Part shown: positions 48,800-59,844 of the stretch, piece by piece
Layout of the letters: each line of letters opens with the position of its first letter
How positions within the stretch are numbered: position 1 is the stretch's first letter
From: Arion vulgaris
Taxonomy: Eukaryota; Mollusca; Gastropoda; Stylommatophora; Arionidae
Assembly: GCA_020796225.1 (NCBI GenBank)
Contig: CM036756.1
Location: forward strand, 67,391,152 to 67,455,151
DNA length: 64,000 nt
Direction: 5' to 3'
The notes under the pieces: model-generated
The model's input: the letters and a program-made list of their open reading frames with translations, nothing else
Told to the model about the DNA's origin: nothing
Databases searched by the model: none
Position numbers and translations under genes: made by a program

Positions 48800-49145
48800 G
48801 TTTTTTTATAGAACATGCCATAATTTTCCTATAAATGTGCCATAGTTTTCTATAAAACATGTCATAACTTTTCTATAAAATATGCCATATTACAACTGTT
48901 TTATATAAAATATGCCATAAGTTTATCTATAAAATATGCCATAACTTTTATATAAAATATGCCATAAGTTTCCTATCTTATATAAAATATGCCATAAGTT
49001 TATCTATAAAACTGCCATAACTTTTATATAAAATATGCCATAAGTTTATCTATAAACGTGCATAACTTTTATAAAAATATGCCATAAGTTTATCTATAAA
49101 ACGTGCCATAACATTATCTATTAACTGTGCCATAACTTTTTCTAT
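48800..49145. repeat. AT-rich minisatellite, alternating units of about 22-25 bp
   Basis: TATAAAATATGCCATAAGTTTATC and TATAAAACGTGCCATAACTTT alternate for about 330 bp, with slips. It lies in HPS1 intron 5, about 155 bp before exon 6. Confidence 0.9.
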
Positions 49146-49300
49146 GTATGAACATTTTAAGGACATTAATTTCAAATTTTCTTGTTCATTGTTCATGTTT
49201 ATTGCATCTAGTTTAGATATTAATATATTTCCATGTTAAGTGAGCATTGTTTCTACTTCTGATTATTTTGAACTTGTTTGAATATTTCTTTATTTGTCAG

Positions 49301-49478
49301 CCGTAGTGCCAATGAACTCCGTCCAAAAGACTTGCTTATGGCTATGCTTTTGTCAAAAACTTTTCACCCTCAAGCGGATAAGCTGGAGGATCTATTTTCA
49401 ACATTTTACATCAGCTCAAAATATCAGGAGGAATCTTCCATTATTGCAGATGATATCAGTGATGCAGGCGAGGATGAG
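49301..49478 (+). CDS. HPS1: HPS1 exon 6
   Basis: Completes the split codon (GA+C) and reads RSANELRPKDLLMAMLLSKT FHPQ, as human [22 protein letters not shown]. It ends in the acidic stretch IADDISDAGEDE. Acceptor TTTGTCAG, donor GATGAG|GTCAGT, phase 0. The first longin domain closes near here and the disordered linker begins. Confidence 0.95.
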
Positions 49479-49589
49479 GTCAGTGGTTGAGTAAAGTAGA
49501 GAAACAACTTGCTAGTTTGTTTTAAATTATGTTTCAATTCTTCTACATCATTTTGTAAACTTACAAGGTTATTGTGAACTAAGGTTGTA

Positions 49590-49660
49590 TGCAATGGCAA
49601 AACACGTAAAAACAAAGTACTGTAGTTTTACAAAGTACAAAAACAATAACAATACATAGC
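49590..49660 (-). mobile_element. Penelope-like repeat, short minus copy
   Basis: Reverse complement of the repeat end: GCAATGGCAAAACACGTAAA and AAAGTACTGTAGTTTTAC. The hammerhead-like part is missing. Confidence 0.5.
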
Positions 49661-49852
49661 GACCTTTTATATTGATAAAATTTAATGATAATTTTCTCAT
49701 CTTTTTTTATGGTTCATATTTTTAGATTTGGTTTTAAAAGAATTACCTGTTTACCACATGTATATGTCAGCCACATTTAAATAAATGAAAATGTATTTAA
49801 TTGTATTGCAACTGACAATTTTGTTGTTGTGAAGCTTCCTGGTACTATTCAT

Positions 49853-50470
49853 CCATCATCAAATAGCTTGCCGTGAGTAGAACTTTGCAACCTTAATAGT
49901 TCTTCAGAATTTCTCTCTCAGATCAAATGCCCTACCTCCGCTAGGATCATGCTCAAATCATCTGTTACGTCCTGAATCCATCTTCTCCGTGGTCTATATT
50001 TTCTTATCTTTGCCTGGATGCCACCTTCCATAATGGTCTTCTGCAACAATTTTTATATGTTCAAAATATTTCGATTTTCTCATTCTTATTTATATTATCA
50101 GTCAGTTTTCTTTGATTTTTAGTTCTTTCTGGATTATATATTTGTTCTCTTCTCTGTCCATGATATATACGATGGACTCTTCTGTAACACCTGTATTCAA
50201 AAACCCATGCTTCACACCCATACATTGTCACTGGGAATGCACATGTTTTTAGTATTCTGATCTTTGTTTTCCTATCTGTTCCATTCCCTATTGTTTTTAA
50301 TTGTTAAATTTGTTTGTACTGCCATGTTTTTTCTTCTTTTAATTTTTGCTTCATCCCATTTCCATCTCTTATTTGCAGTGAACCAAGATATTCAAAACTG
50401 TTCACATTTTCTATTTTCTCTCCATTGATGAAAATATCTGTCATGCTTGTTTTATCTTGGTACTATGACA
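49853..50470 (-). mobile_element. RTE-like LINE 3' end
   Basis: A minus-strand sister of 41272-41900; it begins (as displayed) CATCATCAAATAGCTTG, the reverse of the TGATGA tail, and covers back to the YGCEAW region. It ends about 20 bp before exon 7. Confidence 0.8.
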
Positions 50471-50492
50471 AACTACAATTAATTTTTTTCAG

Positions 50493-51477
50493 TACCATAG
50501 TGCACCAAATTCACCAAGAAGTCATAGATCAAGATCACCAACTTCTAAGAATAAATCAGAAACAGTGAAACATGCAGATTCGTCTGATCAAGATTCCATT
50601 GGTGAAAATTTAGCTGAAAGCCTATCTTTGCTTGACCTGTACAAGGAGAAATGTCCAGATGTTGTATTTACTAAAGAAACTGATAAAAATGAAGATAAAT
50701 TGTCTATCAAAGATGAACATGTTACAGCATTGAAAGACACTGACACAAAATTGCAGCCTCATACAATAAATGTTGAAGCTGTTGTCCATCAAGATGCAGA
50801 TTCTACTAGTCATCCATTGGAGCATGAGGCTTCATGTGTCCAAATCTCTCAGAAAAGCATTAATCCAGCAGATGATCTGGAAAATAAATGTAATCTGGAT
50901 TGTATTCATCCTGACCTGAAAAATGGGAACGACTGCAACACTTATCCAGCTTCTGGTAAAGTGGATCAAAAGAGTAATGTTGAGCAAAGCACAGAGACAA
51001 ATTCTCCCAGCCAAGTCTCAGCAGAAACAATGGAAACTGTAAATGAAGAAAATAATGTTTCTAACGAGAGTAATGTCCATTTACTTGGTATGAAAAAAAT
51101 TGGGAATGAATTGTTTACAAGTGAAGAAAAGACTGTTGTCAGTAGACATGTTGCTGTACCAAGCAGCTTATCCCTTGCTGTGAATCATGATAATCTGCAA
51201 AGCCACACAGAAGATAGAAGCACTGTAGGAATCTCTTCCAGACCAGTTGCAAATTCTACTGTACAGTTTTCATCAACACATCACCAACCTAATGAGAAAT
51301 TATCACCATATGGGAACTCATTCAGTGGAGGCATCCCAGTCACAAATAGAAGTCATCTCTCTAAGGACAATAGTGGTAGCAATCACTCTTCCCCAGTTGT
51401 TCCAAGAGGCAAGAGCAGGTCTTCAACACCGCCTCATCAGAGTACACAACCAGATTTGCGTTTTCAGTCAAGCTTGG
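50493..51477 (+). CDS. HPS1: HPS1 exon 7, long disordered linker
   Basis: 328 codons, starting YHSAPNSPRSHRSRSPTSKN. Rich in S, N, E, K and T, with no domain, membrane segment or repeat; it sits where human HPS1 has its Ser/Pro linker between longin domains 1 and 2 (there far shorter). Acceptor TTTTTTTCAG. Reading on past TTGG|GTAGGA would stop at 51518, so the donor at 51478 is taken, leaving phase 1, which exon 8 matches. Likely a flexible, phosphorylated linker; that is inference. Confidence 0.9.
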
Positions 51478-51624
51478 GTAGGACACCATGTTTGTCTGCA
51501 TTCATATGTCTGTTCTGAAACCTATTTGTGTTAGCTATTTATTTATGTCTCTTGTAAAGTGTCTGTATTGTTTGTCTTGATGCTAAGATATCCACACTGC
51601 TCTTATGTAAATCCCAGGGTTAGA

Positions 51625-51765
51625 GACCTAAAATGGGGTATAATGGTGAAGGGTTGACTTCATTGCATCGGTATCTCCATATAGTTTGGTCACTATTCAC
51701 AGAAATAGAACATAACCTGCTCAGAGTATTGCACAAAACATGTTCTCTGTAATTCCAACAATCAT
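51625..51765 (-). mobile_element. SINE C relic
   Basis: Minus strand: TTGTTGGAATTACAGAGAAC, GTGCAATACTCTGAGCAGG, CAATGAAGTCAACCC. The tRNA-like head is lost. Confidence 0.65.
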
Positions 51766-51769
51766 CAGG

Positions 51770-51972
51770 ATACCGCAGTGGTTGTCGGGCACAAAATTGG
51801 GGTGTAAGAAAAGAACCCCTGTTACTGCCACATGTCTAAGACAGAGTTTGCTGAAATCGGATGCTATGTCTAAACGAGAGAGCTGCATTTAGGCTACCAA
51901 ACCATTGAACATACATTCTGCAGATCAAACATATCACAAGAGATTAAATTCAAGAATGACAAGAAGAAGAAG
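51770..51972 (+). mobile_element. SINE A copy, rich in small deletions
   Basis: Recognisable from head (TTGGGGTGTAAGA) to tail (GACAAGAAGAAGAAG), but with many 1-4 nt losses compared with the other copies. Confidence 0.8.
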
Positions 51973-52103
51973 ATCAAGGATCTGGTGGCATTGCAATGCC
52001 CATTCCAGGTCATCGTTATTTTGTCACCACTGTTCCCTGATCTCAATGTAGGTGAGATAAAGCTTCTTTTCCTATATTGGAAATATAATAAAACATACAT
52101 TCT

Positions 52104-52356
52104 CGCCCGAGTGGTTACAGGGGCCCAAATTTGGGGTGTAAAGAGTAGAACCACTGTTACCTGCCACACATGTCAAGAGGCGACTAAGGAGGTTTGGCTG
52201 AAATCGGATGCATGTGTCATAAGCGTGTAGAAGTCTATGCGTTTAGGGCCTACCAAACCAATGTGCAACGTATACACGTTCTTGGCAAAGATCAGACATA
52301 TCACAAAGAGTGATTAAAATTGGTCGTAAAGAACGAACGCAAAGAAGAAGAAGGAG
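52104..52356 (+). mobile_element. SINE A copy, 11-bp TSD (best plus copy)
   Basis: Starts CGCCCGAGTGGTTACAGGGG and ends CGAACGCAAAGAAGAAGAAG. Flanked by ACATACATTCT (52093-52103) and ACATACATCCT (52357-52367). Confidence 0.95.
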
Positions 52357-53067
52357 ACATACATCCTGTGTTAAAGTTGTGAAAGAATCCTTGATATTTG
52401 AAAATTGATAAGAGCAGTCCTGAAAGTCGCGTCCCAAGAATAAACCATGAATACCAAGTAAAATAACATCTACAAATTTTCACCATTCTAAAAATTATAT
52501 CCAGATCTTTGCCAGTGCTGCAGTGTCAATCAATCCTTTTATTAACTGAAGCTAAGTTGTTGCTTTTTTCTATTTAAACTCATGTTTTTCTTGCTGTTAA
52601 TGCACTGCTTTTTTTTGATTTAGTCAATGTTTTAAATCACATGTTGCATCTTATCAATTTTTATTGAAGAATTATTTTTGGGGTTTTTTTTTGGTAACTG
52701 TTTTCATTTCTTAATTTGAAGCAATTTTTGTTCCTTTCTTGAATGAGAGGATTTGTAAAAGTGAAAAACAAAATCTGTAGCTCAGTGTGATGAAAGCAAA
52801 ATAATGACAACTGATAAAACAAGCATGACAAAGGATATTTTTATCAATGGAGAGATAATAGAAAATGTGAACAGTTTTTTTCCCTGCTAACAAGAGATGA
52901 AAACTGGTTGAAGGAAATTAAAAGAACAAACATAGTCTTACAGAAACTTTAAATAACTAAAAGCAGTATGGATTGGAACTGATAAGAAAAACAAAATCAG
53001 CATACTAAAACATTCATATTGTCAGCGACAACCTATGGGTGTCAAACATAGACATTTAACAAGTCAG

Positions 53068-53325
53068 TGGGCCCATATGTTGCCAGGACCCGCAATGGGA
53101 GCAAAATATAATAACACTATGCCCTATAAGGCATGTCATAAGAGGTTACTAAGGCAGGGGCCTAGAGAAACTACCCTAGTAAATAAAAGGTGTCGCAAAA
53201 ATCGGATGTACTTGTAGGTGCATAACTGGCACAACATACAATCTCTCTTAGGCTCAGATCACATACAAATCACATAGAGTGGTTTAACAAGTAGTCGAAA
53301 TTGAGCATTTGAAGAAGAACAAAGC
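53068..53325 (+). mobile_element. SINE B copy inside the RTE relic
   Basis: GCCCATATGTTGCCAGGACC, the head, the B body (CTACCCTAGTAAATAAAAGG) and TTTGAAGAAGAACAA. An imperfect duplication of RTE bases (ACAAGTCAGTG / ACAAAGCGTG) flanks it. Confidence 0.8.
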
Positions 53326-53371
53326 GTGAAAAGCATATGTGCATTTTTAAATAACTGTTAGGCTGACAAAG

Positions 53372-53637
53372 AGAGCCGCTGTAGCGTAGTTGTTAGTGAA
53401 CTCGCTTTGCAAGGCTGGTGGTCTGGGTTCAGCTCCCGCAATGTGCGGGAATTTTTCCCGACCATGACGGCTCTCAAGTTGACACAGCCTCAACTGGGTA
53501 CCAGACATGCTCTGGGAAAGTAAAGGCGCCGGCGTGATGCTGACCACATCACCCATTGTGTGCCGACGGTCAATGAAAATACAGGCCTAACACTGTATTG
53601 ACCTATATACCACGAGATATGAAAGGGTTCCTTTACT
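53372..53637 (+). mobile_element. SINE D, tRNA-derived, 12-bp TSD
   Basis: A box TAGCGTAGTTGTTAGTG and B box GGTTCAGCTCC, then a GC-rich body (GGAATTTTTCCCGACC). Flanked by AGGCTGACAAAG (53360-53371) and AGGTTGACAAAG (53638-53649). Confidence 0.92.
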
Positions 53638-53798
53638 AGGTTGACAAAGTTCTGCTTAGGACAAGCTATTGGATGATGATGTGCATTGTAAGAAATTAAC
53701 TCCAAGAATTTGTATATTTTGCTTAGCCATCTCAAATATTGGCACAATTTGTTCTCAAAATTTTTATTCTTAAACTGGATCAAATGTAATATTTACAG

Positions 53799-53863
53799 GA
53801 ACAATGTGGAGCAAATCAGAAATCTTGAATAATGATTCAACAGCAGCTACCAGAAGGATTAAT
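53799..53863 (+). CDS. HPS1: HPS1 exon 8
   Basis: Completes G+GA and reads TMWSKSEILNNDSTAATRRI N. Short and low in complexity; supported by phase (1 in, 0 out), a TTTACAG acceptor and an AAT|GTAAGT donor rather than by similarity. Confidence 0.7.
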
Positions 53864-54084
53864 GTAAGTGGTGCATTTACTACATTTGAAACCTGAATAT
53901 AGAATAAATGTCTGCATTCAGAGTGTTCTCATAGGTGCTTAGTTTCTTTAAGTTAACTTTTAGTGTCAACATTAGAGCACTAACACAGTAGCTATAGTGG
54001 TGACTTATTCTTCTATGATCAACTTCTGCTATGTAACTATTCTGGTAGGGAATCATAAACAGAACAGTGATCTGGAGGTCTTTA

Positions 54085-54790
54085 CCAGTGCCCCACAGTT
54101 TATTCTGACCAGTCCCTCACAGTTTGTTCTGACCAGTCCCCCACAGTTTATTCTGACCAGTCCTCCACAGTTTGTTCGGACCAGTCCCCCACAGTTTATT
54201 CTGACCAGTCCCCCACAGTTTGTTCTGACCAGTCCCCCACAGTTTGTTCTGACCAGTCCCCCACAGTTTGTTCAGACCAGTCCCCCACAGTTTGTTCTGA
54301 CCAGTCCCCCACAGTTTGTTCTGACCAGTCCCCCACAGTTTGTTCTCACCAGTCCCTCACATTTGTTCTGAGTTCTTGACCAGTTCTCACGCTTAAAACT
54401 GCAGTCTTCAGATTACAGACTTCATGTCTCTCAGATGCAAGTTCTAGTTGACCAGTCCCCCACAGTTTGCTCTGACCAGTCCCCACAGTTTGTTTTGACC
54501 AGTCCCCACAGTTTGTTCTGACCAGTCCCCCACAGTTTGTTCTGACCAGTCCCCCACAGTTTGTTCTGACCAGTCCCCACAGTTTTTTCTGACTAGTCCC
54601 CCACAGTTTGTTCTGACCAGTCCCCCACAGTTTGTTCTGACCAGTCCCTCACAGTCTGTTCGGACCAGTCCCCCACAGTTTGTTCTGACCAGTCCCTCAC
54701 AGTTTGTTCTGACCAGTCCCCCACAGTTTGTTCTGACCAGTCCCCCACAGTTTGTTCTGACCAGTCCCCCATAGTTTGTTCTGAAGAGTT
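54085..54790. repeat. 24-bp minisatellite in HPS1 intron 8
   Basis: The unit CACAGTTTGTTCTGACCAGTCCCC occurs about 11 times, then a unique spacer (54366-54445) and about 14 more. As 24 is a multiple of 3, the first block is open and would encode TSPPQFVL repeats, but nothing suggests translation. Confidence 0.95.
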
Positions 54791-55324
54791 ATTACTATTG
54801 ACCAGATTTTTGTTCTCACGCTGTTAAAACTTGGGCAGTCTTCCAGGATGTACTCTAGGGACTTCTATTGTGCTCTACAGATGCAAGTGGCTAAGTTACT
54901 GAGACCTATTCGATGGAAGTAGTGTACAATGCAACCTCAGTGTTCCCATTCTATCTAAGTCTGTAGATTGTAGCCTGCTATTTTCTACTTAGTTTATTTA
55001 TGCTGACATGCTCTAGCTGGAATACTTCTTATGTTTTCCTCTATTTCATTTTCCTGGACTGTTTTAGAAATGTCTTTGCTTTTGTAAATCTTTGTGTTAG
55101 ATGGGTTTGCGCTAAGCTCCCTCCTGCCCTTGCCAGCTTATCAATTTTTTTCATTTCCTGGGACATAAGATAAATTGTTTGCTTTTAAATAGTCATCTCT
55201 GGTAGTAACATGTCCCTTGTGAAACATTGCTTTCATCATAACCCGCCTGAAAGACTCTGTCTCTTGCAAGTTCTCCTGCCTCCTCCATTGCCAAGTTCAA
55301 GTTTTCTTTGATATCCTTCTACCA

Positions 55325-56246
55325 CCTTCATATTGGTCATGCCATGCCTTCCATTGCCGTTCTTTCCATACCACTGTGACATTTAAATAGTCATCTAAGG
55401 TAGGTCAATCTGAAATATGCCAAAACTGCTGTTATAAAAACTTCATATTGGTCATGCCATGCCTTCCATTGCCGTTCTTTCCATACCACTGTGACATTTA
55501 AATAGTCATCTAAGGTAGGTCAATCTGAATATGCCAAAACTGCTGTTATAAAAACTTCATATTGGTCATGCCATGCCTTCCATTGTCGTTCTTTCCATAC
55601 CACTGTGACATTTAAATAGTCATCTAAGGTAGGTCAATCTGAAATATGCCAAAACTGCTGTTATAAAAACTTCATATTGGTCATGCCATGCCTTCCATTG
55701 CCGTTCTTTCCATACCACTGTGATATTTAAATAGTCATCTAAGGTAGGTCAATCTGAAATATGCCAAAACTGCTGTTATAAAAACTTCATATTGGTCATG
55801 CCATGCCTTCCATTGCCGTTCTTTCCATACCACTGTGACATTTAAATAGTCATCTAAGGTAGGTCAATCTGAAATATGCCAAAACTGCTGTTATAAAAAC
55901 TTCATATTGGTCATGCCATGCCTTCCATTGCCGTTCTTTCCATACCACTGTGACATTTAAATAGTTATCTAAGGTAGGTCAATCTGAATATGCCAAAACT
56001 GCTGTTATAAAAACTTCATATTGGTCATGCCATGCCTTCCATTGCCGTTCTTTCCATACCACTGTGACATTTAAATAGTCATCTAAGGTAGGTCAATCTG
56101 AAATATGCCAAAACTGCTGTTATAAAAACTTCATATTGGTCATGCCATGCCTTCCATTGCCGTTCTTTCCATACCACTGTGACATTTAAATAGTCATCTA
56201 AGGTAGGTCAATCTGAAATATGCCAAAACTGCTGTTATAAAAACTA
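55325..56246. repeat. 115-bp tandem repeat, 8 near-identical copies
   Basis: Each unit runs from CTTCATATTGGTCATGCCAT to AACTGCTGTTATAAAAA (starts near 55327, 55441, 55556, 55670, 55785, 55900, 56015, 56130). Differences are one or two bases. The first unit has a diverged left flank. Confidence 0.96.
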
Positions 56247-56299
56247 TGTTGTGTTCAGATCATATGGATTGTTCAACTGAATATAATACTATTTGTCAA

Positions 56300-56950
56300 C
56301 CTTATCTTATCTTAACCACATTTGTCGTGAAGCGTCGTGGAGAGAGTTAGTTTTCTATCTTGTGCCAGGTGTGTTGCGCTTGACGCTGTCAGTCCATGCT
56401 TTCGCAGGGACTCTGAGATGTTATCTATCCATCGTGTTCTTGGCCTGCCTCGTGCTCTGCGCCCTGAGTGTCGATTATTATAGGCACATGATGGTAGTAA
56501 ATGTGGTTCCATTCTCATTAGATGGCCGAACCATTTGAATCTTTGCTTCTCGATGTACTGTATGCATGGTATAATACCAACGATGCTTCTGATATTCTTG
56601 TTTCTCACTCTATCTCGCCTTGTAACGTTGACAGCTTTTCATAGACATCTCATTTCACATGTTGTAATCTTTCTTTCTAGTGTCTTAGTCAGTGGCCATG
56701 TTTGGCACTGATAGCAGAGAGTTGGAATAAATATGCAGTTTATCAGTTGTCGTTGACTGCCATGTTAATGCTTTTATGTTTTAATAGTGGTGACAGTTGG
56801 TATGTCACTGCATTTGCCTTCTGGCATCTAGTCTCGATTTCTCTGTCCATCTTTCCATCTGTTGTGAATATACTCCAGAGATATTTGAATTCTGGAGTCT
56901 GTTGTATTTTGACATTATTCACGTGTATATTTAGTTGTATATTTAGTACT
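56300..56950 (-). mobile_element. LINE relic, sister of 11711-12600
   Basis: Minus strand: RNKNIRSIVGIIPCIQYIEK, KWFGHLMRMEPHLLP, GRRARGRPRTRWIDNISESL. Same TTATC tail as displayed. The 11711 copy has drifted slightly (KLFGH for KWFGH). Confidence 0.88.
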
Positions 56951-57019
56951 ATTTGTCCCTAGTGGTTATGTTAGATTCAGTAAATATAATCTTAGCTAGT
57001 TTTCAGTTTCAGTTTGGAA

Positions 57020-57540
57020 TATCTTCATTGCATTCCAGACATGTTCATAGGTGCTCCAATATTCTTCGCAAAATCTCCAACAGCTGCTAGCGACTATAAC
57101 CGTACCAGTTCAATGTTGATTTATGAGCCTACTCATATACCTGTTGTGCTGCTATTTTCTGACCTCTCCAATTTTAATCCAAGCTCTTGCAATCCAGCAG
57201 TTGACGTGGATTCGTTTAAATGAAAATCCTCTTTCCGGCTACACTCTATGAGGGCATTCAGATTGTCAGCTCCATCCATTGGCTGACCTCCTAATGCTAC
57301 TTGTTGTCATGCTAAATGTTCCACTGGCTTCCTCGACCTTTCTGCCGCATGAGCTTGCAGAGAAGGCCCATGCAGATTTTTCATGGCATATTACCAATCC
57401 ATCCGTGTCAATCGCAACATCACCTTCATTTGCAGTTTTCTTTAAATATAGTCTTGACTTCTGCATCCAACACCATGGGATTCCTCTCTCTGCAACCTTT
57501 GTCGAATTTAATGGGAGTCACAAAGATGTTCCTTTATATT
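57020..57540 (-). mobile_element. RNase H LINE relic, sister of 27590-28175
   Basis: Minus strand: DTDGLVICHEKSAWAFSASS and SGTFSMTTSS (RNase H start), then NRYMSRLINQH and degraded EHVWNAM text. Confidence 0.75.
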
Positions 57541-57659
57541 GAAAGCACTGGTATCCATCCTTCCCCATGGTCGATATTTGTGAGCCCACATACCAGCTGA
57601 ACAGTGTTAACTGGTTTTGTTTTATGAAAAAAATTGGAATGATCCATAAACAATGAAAA

Positions 57660-58105
57660 TGTATTGTTAGATCATAGATTTCCAAACATTTTCAACCAAC
57701 CACCCACTTTAGAATAAACTTAGACATAAACTTTGTACACTAAACTTGTAACACTCCCTCCCCATTATAACAGTTTATCAAACAACATCCCCCTTCCCCA
57801 GACACACACACACACACATATATATATAAATGTTCTATTTTCACTTTGACATAGAAAATTGATATATATTTCTGTCATATATAGTCAATTTTCAAATGAT
57901 TATATACATGAAATAGAAAATTGAGGAAACAATGGATCGTGTAAGATGGGCATAAGATGAATTAAAATGAAGAATTCAAATTTTTAATGATTATTCAATC
58001 ACAAAAATACTTCCCTCAAATGCTTCTGAACCCACTATCACCCCGCCTCCCCTGAAACCTTCAGCGCCCACTGAGGGCGGTACCGCCACTCTGGGAACCC
58101 ATGTG
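57660..58105. other. No gene; AC/TA microsatellite
   Basis: A mixed (AC)n(TA)n tract at 57800-57828. Otherwise AT-rich with nothing recognised. Confidence 0.5.
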
Positions 58106-58111
58106 TTAGAC

Positions 58112-58430
58112 TTATCTTATCTTATCTTAATCCCGTCATGCCTAGTGACACATGGGGCTTCAGAAAGGACTTTCCATGCTCTCCTGTCCCCTGCAACCTT
58201 CAGCGCAGAGCCCCACGTCAGAGATGCGGTGTCCAGTTCCTCTTCCATCATGCGCCTCCATGTTGTCCGTGGTCTGCCTTTCTTTCTCTTTCCTCTGGTG
58301 TCCAAGTGAGGGCTACCCTTGCAGGCATTTCTTGTCTCATTCTCATAACATGTCCGAGCCATTTCCATCTTCTCTTTTGAGTATGTCATTCATTGCCTCT
58401 TGTCTTGTATCTTGGAGTAGTTGGTTATGC
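58112..58430 (-). mobile_element. LINE 3' end, sister of 34532-35151
   Basis: Minus strand: CYENETRNACKGSPHLDTRG, KKGRPRTTWRRMMEEELDTA, APCVTRHDGIKIR. Ends in tandem TTATC as displayed where the 34532 copy has TAAG repeats. Confidence 0.85.
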
Positions 58431-58556
58431 ATGTGTTAGACTATGAAGACATATCTCCATGTATTTGTAATGAGTGTTTCAGCAAGGCCAAAATATTATG
58501 TTTTATTTGTGGTTAACATTAGTGCAAAATGAATATAAAAATCTTATAACAGACAG

Positions 58557-58802
58557 CAATGGGAAATACCAAACCTGTCTCTGGGATGCAAACGTGCCAA
58601 TGTTGCAAGAAAGTCACCAACAGAATCATCAAGTGTGACTATTGAAACAGGGAGTAATGCTTCAGCCTTCAGCAGCACTAGCAGTAGTGGTGTCTACCTA
58701 CCACAAACAGTCTTCCTAGAAACATCAACATGTCTCTACTCTCCCTACAACGTGTACACAGTTCAGATTTCACCTGGACTAACCCTTGTTTTGCTCTCCC
58801 AG
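58557..58802 (+). CDS. HPS1: HPS1 exon 9
   Basis: 82 codons, phase 0: begins QWEIPNLSLGCKRANVARKS and ends PYNVYTVQISPGLTLVLLSQ, matching human [20 protein letters not shown], the core of the second longin domain. Acceptor AACAGACAG (second AG); using the first AG (58552) gives a stop. Donor CAG|GTAAAA. Confidence 0.9.
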
Positions 58803-59067
58803 GTAAAATTGTCATTTCACATGCAAATGAAGTATAGCTTTGATTATCATTTATAGTCCTGCTTTTTTTAATAAAATGAAAAACAAGTGTTTATTGTTTT
58901 TGAAAGTTTATGTCAAGTTTGTTTGATTTTACCAATTCACCCATGATTTTTAATTAGCCGCCAGTGGCGATGATGCAGGGGGTATCCTGGTCTGACCCTG
59001 AGAAAGTATATTAGGGATTATAATTTCCATAACACCCCTAGCTACCTTTGCACCCCTCCATCTTTTA

Positions 59068-59420
59068 TCATCATCAAGTAGCTTGTCCCTTCTGAAACTT
59101 GGCTCCCATGACAGCAGTCCTGAAAAATTCTGTTCTGTGCAAGTTGGCCAGCGTCAGCATCAGTCATTCTCTGATCGTCAATGACATCTTGCAACTATCG
59201 TCTCCTAGGTCTTCCTCTCATTCTTTTTTCAGGCACCATTTCCTCCAAAATTATCTTCTCTAGACACTCATGTCATTTGATGTGTCAGAAATATTTAGTT
59301 TTCCTTGTTTTTATGCTCTGTAATAGCCAACTCTTTTAATATCAAGCTGTTGCAGAACAGAAGCATTTGTTCTTTTCTCAGTCCATGATATTCTAAGTAC
59401 TCTTTTAGCATCTGTAGTTG
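59068..59420 (-). mobile_element. RTE-like LINE 3' end
   Basis: Starts (as displayed) ATCATCATCAAGTAGCTTGT, the reverse of a TGATGA tail. Sister of 41006-41255. Confidence 0.7.
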
Positions 59421-59844
59421 AAAGCGACTTTGTCAATAGATATAGTCTTGTACCACATATTCCTATTATAATTTAATGTTATTAATACCCATTATTTCTT
59501 GAAGATTGGAATTTGGTGACTGTATATAGTGGCATAAAAATAGACCTCACCGTTCAGAAAGCAATGTCAAACTACTGAAGTATAAGTGGTGCCTAGAAAA
59601 TTAAATTATACTCGTTACTACTAAGTCCTGTAAAGGATATGCCATGATTTTCATTTCATATAGCGCATATATGTTTGTATGCTGTCAAACATTTTGTGTG
59701 GTTCTATGAACATAAATCATTTACACATATTTTCATTTATATTTTCAACTCATCATAGAAATGTGTTTATTTATGTCTAAATTTGATTCATTTTAAGATA
59801 CCAAATGCTGACAACAAAGTATATATAATCAACAATGGCAGGTT

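Larger units (their letters stand above)
52815..53681 (+). mobile_element. RTE-like LINE relic carrying two nested SINEs
   Basis: Pieces at 52815-53067, about 53326-53371 and 53638-53681 line up with consecutive parts of the 41272 copy (start ATATTTTTATCAATGGAGAG; middle AAAAGCATATGTGC; end AAAGTTCTGCTTAGGACAAG then TGATGATG). A SINE B and a SINE D fill the gaps. Confidence 0.85.

Noticed and set aside
54000..54371. 124-residue repeat protein as a gene
   Set aside because: It is the translation of a 24-bp minisatellite inside an HPS1 intron.
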